Positions 18,394 through 25,480 of a stretch of DNA of 64,000 nucleotides are shown here, one piece after another. Made by a program: the position numbers and the translations under genes. The notes beneath the pieces are model-generated. The model saw only the letters and a list, made by a program, of their open reading frames with translations, was not told the DNA's origin and did no database searches. The stretch lies in assembly GCA_016718825.1 (NCBI GenBank), contig JADKCL010000068.1, forward strand, positions 1 through 64,000, given 5' to 3'. Source of the DNA: Bacteroidota bacterium. GTDB lineage: Bacteria > Bacteroidota > Bacteroidia > J057 > JADKCL01. Numbering within the stretch: position 1 is the stretch's first letter; the number at the start of each line of letters is the position of its first letter.

Positions 18394-19599
18394 GTGACTT
18401 TAGACCGCATCAACTATCTGAATATCGGGCTCATGCTGATCTCTTTGATCGCAGCCTTTATTCTGCCTTTTGAGGTTTTTTTGCTGTCCTATGCGATTTT
18501 GGGACCGTTGCATTACCTCACCGAAATTTCGTGGCTCCATGACCGGCAGTATTTTTCTCCCAAAAAACTGGATTGGATCCCTTTGGCGGTGCTTGGATTG
18601 CTGATTTTGCTTGGCGCACGCAGCATCATGGGCGATGATCTCTATGGGGTGATGGAGAACTTGGGCATGGAAAAAGTCGTGCGATTCCTCGGTGACTATG
18701 GCTATGACATCACATTTGTGGCCTTTGGATTGGCGCTGATATTTGTCGTATTCAAGGATTGGGGCTACCGGGGCGCCGCCATCGTTGTGCTCCTTTTTGG
18801 TGCTTATTTGTTTCATTTGCCCGACCCGGTATATGGCGGGGAATCGATTTCCGCGAATATGTACGAGCGGAAAATCATCAGCAACTACGACGCCAAGTGG
18901 GGGAATCCAGTCTTCAAAATTTTTGGTGTTTATGTGCCGACTTTGATCCACGTCTACCTTTTTACCGGAGCATTCATCCTGTTTGGCGCCCTTAAAAGTC
19001 GCAGTAAATCCGGTTACATTTCCTTTGGCGTATTTTTCCTCTGTGCTGCTGCCTGCTTTTTGATCCTCCCAAACTACACGGGCATTTTGCCGAGCAATTG
19101 GGCAAAAGACAATTACGCTGATACATTTTCGCAGCTGAGCATGCACTTGATGCAGGATTTTGGAAGCAAGGCCCATGATTCGTTGTTGGTTCACAGTACC
19201 TTCTCCAATTTTTATCAGCCTGAAACTGTAGCAATCGCCAAGCAGGCTGTCTTTGGGCAAACCACCACTATCGATTCTTCGCTCGCCATCATGTTTGCGC
19301 GTTTTATCGCATTTGCCTATACCTATCACTACCTCAACTGGTTCAGCAAAACTTCCGTGATTCGTTGGCATCAAGTTCCAAAGCTGCGGTTTGCCATCGT
19401 GATCGTGGCCTGGATCGCTTCCGTCGCGCTCTACCTCACCGAATACAACATTGGTTTCCGTTGGCTGTTCCTCCTCAGCTTCCTCCACGTCATGCTCGAA
19501 TTCCCGCTCAATCATCAGAGCTTCATAGGAATCGGAAAGGAAATCAGTGGCCGAATCTCCGGGAAAAAGGTCGCTACAGTGCCGGCAAAAGCACGTTAG
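18394..19599 (+). CDS. Polytopic membrane protein, unknown function
   Basis: The 401-aa product probably starts at GTG 18394, since no ATG fits before the first TM helix and GGGTAAAGA precedes it. About ten hydrophobic segments run through the whole length (IGLMLISLIAAFILPFEVFLL, WIPLAVLGLLILLGA, FVAFGLALIFVVF, AAIVVLLFGAYLF, FFLCAAACFLILP, FAIVIVAWIASVALYL, WLFLLSFLHVML). Conserved-looking His/aromatic motifs occur inside or near helices: GPLHYLTEISWLHDR (about 36-50) and FAYTYHYLNWFSKTSVIRWH (about 305-325). The paired HY(L/x)xE/HYLNWF motifs suggest a metal- or cofactor-binding membrane enzyme, but no family is recognised. Confidence 0.75.
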   Translation: MTLDRINYLNIGLMLISLIAAFILPFEVFLLSYAILGPLHYLTEISWLHDRQYFSPKKLDWIPLAVLGLLILLGARSIMGDDLYGVMENLGMEKVVRFLGDYGYDITFVAFGLALIFVVFKDWGYRGAAIVVLLFGAYLFHLPDPVYGGESISANMYERKIISNYDAKWGNPVFKIFGVYVPTLIHVYLFTGAFILFGALKSRSKSGYISFGVFFLCAAACFLILPNYTGILPSNWAKDNYADTFSQLSMHLMQDFGSKAHDSLLVHSTFSNFYQPETVAIAKQAVFGQTTTIDSSLAIMFARFIAFAYTYHYLNWFSKTSVIRWHQVPKLRFAIVIVAWIASVALYLTEYNIGFRWLFLLSFLHVMLEFPLNHQSFIGIGKEISGRISGKKVATVPAKAR

Positions 19600-19676
19600 C
19601 AGGGCTTTTAAAGAATTCAGGAAGAGGTGATTTTCCTACAATGCGGATTCAGGAGCCGGCGATGGAGCTTTTCCCG

Positions 19677-20240
19677 TCACCGCTGAGAAGACGAATGGCT
19701 TCTTTTGGCTGTTTTTGCCTTGGGTTTCCCTTTTGCCAATCCCTTATCGGTGGGAGCAGGCTGTTGTTGAGGGAAATATGGGTTGGGCGACCAAGGCTTG
19801 GGATTCAATTCGGTAATGTTGACGACTTCTCGTCGGGTCAGCGGATCAGGCACAGACGGCTGCGGAAACAGGGGGGCCATCATTTGAGGGAGATAGACTT
19901 GCACTTCGACCTCGGCCACGCCGGCCAAGATGATCCCCAGCTTGCGGGCAGCTTCCGTGGAAAGGTCCACGACACGCCCTTTGCCAAATGGGCCACGGTC
20001 ATTCACGCGCACCACCACCGAAGTTCCTTTGGAAGCGCAACTCACCAATAAAAGCGTTCCAAAGGGTTGCGTACGATGGGCACAAGTCAGACTGTCAGGA
20101 TGATAGCGTTCCCCACTTGCAGTTTTTCGCCCCTTGAAATGCTCGGAATAATAGGATGCCTTCCCCTTTTCCACTTGCCCAAAGCAGGCAGCAGAAAAGA
20201 GTCCCAAAAGGGTCAAGACAAGCAAAAATCTTAGTTTCAT
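19677..20240 (-). CDS. rlpA: RlpA family septal-ring lytic transglycosylase-like protein
   Basis: The 187-aa product has a signal peptide ending around AACFGQ (possibly a lipoprotein: LFSAAC). The double-psi beta-barrel follows: GKASYYSEHFKGRKTASGERYHPDSLTCAHRTQPFGTLLLVSC, then VVVRVNDRGPFGKGRVVDLSTEAARKLGI, the diagnostic RlpA block (Asp of NDRGP being the catalytic acid in active homologues). The C-terminus is a Pro-rich tail with no SPOR domain, unlike E. coli RlpA. Expected to act on peptidoglycan in the periplasm. It may be the last gene of a minus-strand block starting at 22175. Confidence 0.92.
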   Translation of the reverse strand: MKLRFLLVLTLLGLFSAACFGQVEKGKASYYSEHFKGRKTASGERYHPDSLTCAHRTQPFGTLLLVSCASKGTSVVVRVNDRGPFGKGRVVDLSTEAARKLGIILAGVAEVEVQVYLPQMMAPLFPQPSVPDPLTRREVVNITELNPKPWSPNPYFPQQQPAPTDKGLAKGKPKAKTAKRSHSSSQR

Positions 20241-20363
20241 ATCCGATTCCGTAACGGATGAAGATTCAAGCTACGAAAAATAATCGGATTTAAGCCGCTC
20301 GGACGAATGGTTTTCGGTCCTTATGGCGGACGTTGTAGGGCTTCGAGGACCAAGCAAGCACGC

Positions 20364-21158
20364 TTATCCTCCGCCACCTTCGTGCGGCTGCGGTTGGTTT
20401 TTGGCGATGAGTGCATCCAAATTCTGACGGGCTAGGCCAAATCCAGGTGCGAGTTTCAGGGCTTCTTTGAAGCTTTTACGAGCAAGTCCTTCCTTGTTGA
20501 GGGCCAATTCAAGGTTGCCGCGCAGGTTTAGCAAGGCACTTCGCAACGGAACATCCCCATTGCCGGTTCCCCAGTCGATATGCACCAATTCGTCGTCAAT
20601 GGCAGTGTCGGTCAACATGGATTCGATGTTGCTGCCGCATTCGCCGTAACGTCCGAGCTGAAATTGCAATCCTGCTACTTTGTAACGCCAGAAATATCCG
20701 CCTGCAAGCTGATAGACGTGTTCAAAATGTTCCAGTGCGGCAGCAAAATCTCCCCGCTGCTCTTCGATTCCTGCCGCCAATTGCAAGACAAAGCCCGCAT
20801 TCGGCCGCGTTTTGAGCAGTTCCAGGCACCAACGATGGCAGGCGGTAAGGTTCCCGACACGCCAATAAAGTGCGGCTAAGCTGTCTTGTAAAAAGGGATT
20901 CCCAGGGTCCGCTGCCAACAGATAATGGAGTGCCACAATCGCCGTTGGATCGTCGCCCAATGCGCTTGCGCGTGCGTACACGATGCCGTCGGGGCTCAAT
21001 TGCCGATATTGTTCTGCGTTGAGTTCGTCTATCGTAAGGGGCCGCAGTATCGTCACGGTCGAATCCGACGATTGGGCCTTCGTCTGAAGTCCAAAGAACC
21101 ACAGTCCCAGAAAAACGAGGAATAAACGTAATGCGGCCCTATTTCCGATCTTTTGCAT
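20364..21158 (-). CDS. Exported TPR protein
   Basis: The 264-aa product starts at MQKIGNRAALRLFLVFLGLWFFGLQTKAQ (signal peptide). Tetratricopeptide-like helices follow: TAIVALHYLLAADPGNPFLQDSLAALYWRVGNLTACHRWCLELLKTRPNAGFVLQLAAGIEEQRGDFAAALEHFEHVYQLAGG (about residues 75-165) and ALLNLRGNLELALNKEGLARKSFKEALKLAPGFGLARQNLDALI near the end. It is likely a periplasmic scaffold. Its start overlaps the end of the preceding small gene by 20 nt, so the two are translationally linked. Confidence 0.83.
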   Translation of the reverse strand: MQKIGNRAALRLFLVFLGLWFFGLQTKAQSSDSTVTILRPLTIDELNAEQYRQLSPDGIVYARASALGDDPTAIVALHYLLAADPGNPFLQDSLAALYWRVGNLTACHRWCLELLKTRPNAGFVLQLAAGIEEQRGDFAAALEHFEHVYQLAGGYFWRYKVAGLQFQLGRYGECGSNIESMLTDTAIDDELVHIDWGTGNGDVPLRSALLNLRGNLELALNKEGLARKSFKEALKLAPGFGLARQNLDALIAKNQPQPHEGGGG

Positions 21159-21432
21159 CTTCCTCCTCTGCCTTTGTGGATGTTGGAGCCAAGCTAGGGG
21201 CTGTGTTCTGTCGGATTTCGTTGGTAGCTGGCGATGAGGGTGCCTCGACCACTTGTTCGCCAAGCTTTGTTGCGGTTACCGAATGCGTGCCTGCCGCTGC
21301 CGGAACTGCGGGCAGTGCCTGTACGGGTTCGCCCAAACCGAGCGCAGTCTGCTGTGCAGTGCTCAATTGCTGCCCCAACAAGGTTCCTATTCCGCAAGAG
21401 AAAAGTAAAAGAGAGACAATCAGGTAGCGCAT
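21139..21432 (-). CDS. Small exported Ala/Pro/Thr-rich protein
   Basis: The 97-aa product has a signal peptide (MRYLIVSLLLFSCGIGTLLGQ). The mature chain has no fold signature and is rich in Ala, Pro, Thr and Glu (PVQALPAVPAAAGTHSVTATK), ending in EEEDAKDRK. It starts 4 bp after the tail-fibre-like gene and overlaps the TPR gene, so it belongs to that operon. Function unknown. Confidence 0.65.
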   Translation of the reverse strand: MRYLIVSLLLFSCGIGTLLGQQLSTAQQTALGLGEPVQALPAVPAAAGTHSVTATKLGEQVVEAPSSPATNEIRQNTAPSLAPTSTKAEEEDAKDRK

Positions 21433-21436
21433 TTCC

Positions 21437-22175
21437 TCAGCGTTTAATTTGAATCACAGCCAAATCCCGTTCATAGACATCATACGTACCACTCGTGATG
21501 CCCACGCCGTTGGGATAAAGGACCAATCGGTAATAATATGTGGTGCCCGCGGTCAAGGCGTTGTCGACAAAACTCACTGCTCCGCCGCCGCCAAAACCGA
21601 TTGCTGCAGTGGACAATCCATTGGGGGTCTTGAGATAACAACTGCCGGATGTGTAAGGTGAGGTTGGTAGGCGCGGCAAATGCAGGCGAAACGTCGCGTT
21701 GCAAAATCACAAAATAGCCACCCATCGACGAACTGCCGCCATTGAGGGCGCCGCCAAAAATTCTGGCAAATCCAGTAACGAGCAGACCGCTGTTGTTGAC
21801 TCCGTTGCCATCGGGAATGGTGATGGAGACCACCGAACCATTGATGGGATTGAAGACACCATTGGTGAAGGGCACATTTTGTACGGCATTCGCATGCACA
21901 CCGGCGACTTCTTGGTTGATGAAATCGCCTTCAAAGCGCACATCTCCGACCACATGCAGTCGGTAGCCAGGCGTCGCAGTTCCGATGCCAACATTCCCTT
22001 GCACGATGGCCCCGTTTGCGGGTGCAGCACTGACCCCCGAATAGGCGGATCCCACTGCGAGTCCACCGTTGATGTCCAGCTTACTCACCGGGGTGGCTTG
22101 CCCAATGCCGACATTTTGCGTTTGAGCTTGTGCAAACAAGAAGAGCAATAGAAAAAGGACTGGCAATTTCCGCAT
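21437..22175 (-). CDS. Exported tail-fibre-like protein, one internal frameshift
   Basis: The signal peptide is MRKLPVLFLLLFLFAQAQTQ. Then comes NVGIGQATPVSKLDINGGLAVG and VQGNVGIGTATPGYRLHVVGDVRF, the NVGIGTxxPxxKLxVxG motif that starts phage-tail-fibre-like and S74-type surface proteins in Bacteroidota. Around 21660 the main frame becomes implausible (HIRQLLSQDPQWIVHCSN), while the neighbouring frame continues a good domain to its stop at 21437: TSPYTSGSCYLKTPNGLSTAAIGFGGG and TAGTTYYYRLVLYPNGVG. One indel near 21655-21670 restores a protein of about 245 aa. No S74 autoprotease domain is present. It is the first gene of the RlpA block. Confidence 0.72.
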
Positions 22176-22279
22176 ACACAGCAGTTTTAGAAGGTGAAAC
22201 TGTCTGTAATATAGGGAATTGTGGGGAGAAGTGCAAGGTGGGGATTCGTACTACTAACTCCCGCCTCAAACTCAAAATC

Positions 22280-23065
22280 TCACCCCCTCAGCTTCATCAC
22301 CTGGCTTTGCAGGTCCATGACGATGCTCGCGAGTTTGGTGATGCTCATTTCAGGATCGGGGAAGGCGGAGCTGATGAAGCATTTGGCTTTCCAGACTTCG
22401 ACGACGTCGGAAATGTTGACGCTGTAGTCGGGATAAGCGGTGTTGTCGCTGTGCAGGCGAAGGGTTTTGCTTTCGTCGAGCTTGTTGTACACCCTTTTAT
22501 AGACCACACCTTCGGTGGCGGTCACGAGCACATAACAATGTCCGTCCTTCAGGACTTCCCAATTTTCAATGTATTCGCCGACGACGATGGTGCCGGGTTC
22601 GAGGGGCAACATGGAGTCGCCGCTGATTTCGAAGGCGCGGTAGGTGCCTTGGGTCAGGTTGGGCAACTGAAAACGGGGCAATTCCTCGATGTATTCAGGA
22701 TCAGCATAACCGTTGAGGTAGCCGGCAGCGGCTTTTTGGCGAACCAATTCGATGTTTTCACGGTCTTGCGGATCCACGGTGATCGAAAGTACGCGCAAGC
22801 GCTTGCCACTGGTATCGGGTTTTTCGTTGTCATTGCCACGGATATGGCTCGCAGCCGCCTCTGCCAAATCCACGCCGATGAGCTGATCCATCGAAATGCC
22901 AAAATAATCGGCCATGACCTGCATTGTTTTGATCTTCGGCTCTGCACGACCCTCCTCGTAGGCACCAATCACCGAACGCGTAACACCAATTTCGTTGGCA
23001 AAAGAATCCTGTGTAAGGCCTTTTTGCTTGCGCAAATACTTGATATTCGAATTAATGAGACTCAT
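22280..23065 (-). CDS. XRE/S24 LexA-like transcriptional regulator
   Basis: The 261-aa product has an N-terminal HTH_XRE (IKYLRKQKGLTQDSFANEIGVTRSVIGAYEEGRAEPKIKTMQVMADYF, residues 8-55) and a C-terminal S24 peptidase fold with catalytic Ser151 (EISGDSMLPLEPGT) and Lys190 (EGVVYKRV). An Ala-Gly at 114-115 (KAAAGYLNG) is the expected self-cleavage position. This is the architecture of phage CI and LexA-type repressors that cut themselves after DNA damage with RecA. Divergent dinB and then a DnaE-like polymerase suggest that it controls a translesion-synthesis cassette (inference). Candidate operators lie upstream. Confidence 0.92.
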   Translation of the reverse strand: MSLINSNIKYLRKQKGLTQDSFANEIGVTRSVIGAYEEGRAEPKIKTMQVMADYFGISMDQLIGVDLAEAAASHIRGNDNEKPDTSGKRLRVLSITVDPQDRENIELVRQKAAAGYLNGYADPEYIEELPRFQLPNLTQGTYRAFEISGDSMLPLEPGTIVVGEYIENWEVLKDGHCYVLVTATEGVVYKRVYNKLDESKTLRLHSDNTAYPDYSVNISDVVEVWKAKCFISSAFPDPEMSITKLASIVMDLQSQVMKLRG

Positions 23066-23081
23066 AAGCTAATTATTTTTG

Positions 23082-23146
23082 CAAATATATTTTGAAATAG
23101 CCAAAGTTGTGAGCATATTTGCTCCGTGGAATTAGCGTAAAGCTAA
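23082..23146. promoter_or_regulatory. Candidate promoter box and operator palindromes between the S24 regulator and dinB
   Basis: On the minus strand TATATTTG (23089-23082) matches the Bacteroidota -7 consensus TAnnTTTG, 17 bp before the regulator start. Two inverted repeats lie just upstream: GAGCA-4-TGCTC (23111-23124) and TTAGC-5-GCTAA (23132-23146), both perfect. Their place beside the promoter of a LexA-like gene makes them candidate binding sites for that protein. No further copy was found in front of dinB. Confidence 0.45.
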
Positions 23147-23416
23147 GAAGATTGTCAGTTTGATACAAGTTTTTTTGAATTTCCACGCTAGTTTTTGTAG
23201 TAGTCTGGCAAGAAGTTGGGTTTTGTAGGCTTGACAAAGGCTGGCGTGGAGTGAATATACGGGTGCGGTTTCTAGAGCCGCTACGGAAATTAATGTACCA
23301 ATAAAGGTCGCGAATGCATGCGCGGCCGAACCCTGCATACCCGGCGGGGGCTGGTTTTTTACGGAATCAACCATAGAAATGGCGGTCGTGTAAAATGCGG
23401 GCCGCAAGGAGGGAGT

Positions 23417-24733
23417 ATGTTTCTTGACGACAGACGTGCAGTGGTGCATATGGACTTGGATACCTTTTTTGTGAGTGTGGAGCGCCTGCGTGATACGCGG
23501 TTACAAGCGCGTCCGCTGATCATCGGCGGCACCGGCGGGCGCGGTGTGGTCTCGAGCTGTAGTTATGAAACCCGCACGTTTGGTGTGCGGAGCGGAATGC
23601 CCATGAAATTGGCGCGGCGGCTTTGTCCGGCGGCGACCGTGATCTCGGGTGACTTCGAACTCTACAGCAAGTACTCCGACGATGTCACGGAGATTGTGCG
23701 GACCCATTCGCCAGTCTTTGAAAAGGCCTCGATTGATGAATTTTATGTGGACATGACGGGCATGGAGCGCTTTTTTGGGGCTTATCGCTGGGCGGCGGAC
23801 TTGCGGAGCCGCATTGCAAAGGAGACGGGGCTCCCGATGTCGATGGGATTGGCTGGCAATAAGATGGTCGCCAAGGTTGCGACGGGCGAGATCAAGCCCA
23901 ACGGCCAAATGGAGGTGTCAAGGGGCACCGAACAGCCATTTCTCGATCCGCTGCCGGTGGGCAAGATTCCGATGGTGGGGGAGAAGACGTCGCAGTTTCT
24001 GAGCAATCTGGGCGTGCGACAGGTGCGCACCTTGCGGGAAATCCCGCAGGAATTCCTGCAGCGCATCATGGGAAAGCCCGGCATCACGCTCTGGCAGCGT
24101 GCCCATGGCATCGACGATACGCCGGTGGAGCCTTATAGTGAACGCAAAAGCATCTCTTCGGAGCAGACATTTGCCGAGGATACGATCGACATCGTGGGTT
24201 TGCGGGCGACATTGGCAAGGATGACGGAGCGGCTCGCGTTTTCGTTGCGGGAAACCGAAAAGCTCACGGCTTGCATCACGGTCAAGATCCGTTATGCCGA
24301 CTTCAACACGGTCACCAAGCAGGCACGGATTGCCTACACGGCGAGCGACCGGGAGCTGGGGCAGAAGGCGCAGGATCTTTTTGAGCAGTTGTATGACCGT
24401 CGGCAGCGCCTTCGACTGATCGGATTGCGGTTTTCGCACTTGATTTCTGGCGGCTATCAGATTAATTTGTTTGAAGACACGCAAAAGCAACTGCGGCTCT
24501 ACGAGGCGATTGACAAGATCAAGTTCCGCTTTGGCGCGGATGCCCTCATGAGTGCGGGCGCATTCGGGGGCATCAGTCGCGGCCGCGAGCAGCGCGAAAG
24601 CCATGGCAATGAATCGGCGGCAAAGTCCGGCCACGGGAACCGTATCCAACCACAAGTACGGGCCTCGCGCCGCGAATTGCCCGAGCATGTACCGCATGGC
24701 AGTCTTTGGCAACCTACCAACGATGGCTTTTGA
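23417..24733 (+). CDS. dinB: DNA polymerase IV (Y-family translesion polymerase)
   Basis: The 438-aa product starts at ATG 23417 after AAGGAGGGAG. Y-family motifs are intact: VVHMDLDTFFVSVERL (Asp13), YSDDVTEIV and KASIDEFYVDMTG with Asp107-Glu108, GLAGNKMVAKVATGEIKPNG, then the HhH region (VGEKTSQFLSNLGVRQVRTLREI) and little finger (HGIDDTPVEPYSERKSISSEQTF). The last about 60 residues after RFGADALMSAG are Arg/Gly/His-rich with no homology, which looks like a readthrough extension into repeat DNA. It bypasses DNA lesions. Divergent from the S24 regulator and followed by 690 bp of repeats, then dnaE-like sequence. Confidence 0.95.
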   Translation: MFLDDRRAVVHMDLDTFFVSVERLRDTRLQARPLIIGGTGGRGVVSSCSYETRTFGVRSGMPMKLARRLCPAATVISGDFELYSKYSDDVTEIVRTHSPVFEKASIDEFYVDMTGMERFFGAYRWAADLRSRIAKETGLPMSMGLAGNKMVAKVATGEIKPNGQMEVSRGTEQPFLDPLPVGKIPMVGEKTSQFLSNLGVRQVRTLREIPQEFLQRIMGKPGITLWQRAHGIDDTPVEPYSERKSISSEQTFAEDTIDIVGLRATLARMTERLAFSLRETEKLTACITVKIRYADFNTVTKQARIAYTASDRELGQKAQDLFEQLYDRRQRLRLIGLRFSHLISGGYQINLFEDTQKQLRLYEAIDKIKFRFGADALMSAGAFGGISRGREQRESHGNESAAKSGHGNRIQPQVRASRRELPEHVPHGSLWQPTNDGF

Positions 24734-24898
24734 AGTGAAAAGTGAAAAACTAAAAGTGAAAAGTGAAAAGTCGATCAACTGATTTGATGGTGGAAGGGTA
24801 GGTGTCAGGCTGTCTTGTGAAGTGAAAAGTGAAAGACGAAAAGTGAAAAGTCAATCAACTGAGTCGATGGTGGAGCGGGTAGGCGGTCAGGCTGTCTT
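24734..24898 (+). repeat. Duplicated heptad repeat block (GTGAAAA type) after dinB
   Basis: Starting at the dinB stop codon are runs of GTGAAAA with degenerate units (ACTAAAA, GACGAAA), then a unique part containing GGCTGTCTT. The whole unit of about 80 bp occurs twice, 24734-24817 and 24818-24898, with substitutions. The same heptad appears after the 59-aa gene at 50473. The rest of 24899-25420 has GC-rich short palindromes (CCCGCCGCCGGAGGCGG, CCCGCCAAGGCGAG, CCCGCCACAGCGGGCGG) and no gene. Confidence 0.8.
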
Positions 24899-25374
24899 TG
24901 ACGGTACTTGAGTACTTGCCCGCCGCCGGAGGCGGCTTGGACGAGGCTTTTGCTGGAGCTGACATGGTTGCGGCTTGTTCTTTGGATTGCGGGCTTTTGA
25001 CTGGGTGGCGTGGCTTTCCCGCCAAATGGGCAGCGCTTGCGCTGATGCAACGGTTGTCGGCTTTGTCTGCGTGGCTTTCGGGCCCAATCAGCTCTGAACT
25101 CTCATCCCGATAGCATTGGGCATCTCGCGCTTCAGCTTCGGGGCAGCTAACAATCCATGGGTTAGCCTATTTCATAAGCGCCCCGCCAAGGCGAGCCGCA
25201 AACTTTGGAGGATCCGCAACACCCGAGGCTACACCGTTGCGCGGCACACGGCCGCCTCGGGCTTCCGCTGCGCGGAACGCAGTACCGATAGACGGCCCCG
25301 CCACAGCGGGCGGAAAACCAATGCTTGCAAGATGTTCATTTATAGATAATTGCGCATTTGTTATCTAGTGACTC

Positions 25375-25480
25375 TCAACTCTCAATTCTTGCGCGAACCC
25401 TTCGGGTTTACTTACGTGATGTGCTTCGCAGTTCTCAACTCTCAACTCTCAACTCTCAATTCTCCATTCCCAATTCCAAC
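25375..25480 (+). repeat. Heptad repeat block (CTCAACT/TTCTCAA type) with the 19-bp box, upstream of dnaE
   Basis: Two runs of CTCAACT-type heptads (25375-25388 and 25434-25475) flank CGTGATGTGCTTCGCAGTT at 25415-25433. The same 19-bp box is at 29605-29623, with a diverged form at 51991, each followed by the same kind of heptads and CCATT. The block runs into the first recognisable codons of the polymerase gene with no usual start codon left. Confidence 0.8.

Noticed and set aside
24734..24898. GTGAAAA arrays as a CRISPR
   Set aside because: The repeats are 7 bp and contiguous, without unique spacers of equal size.
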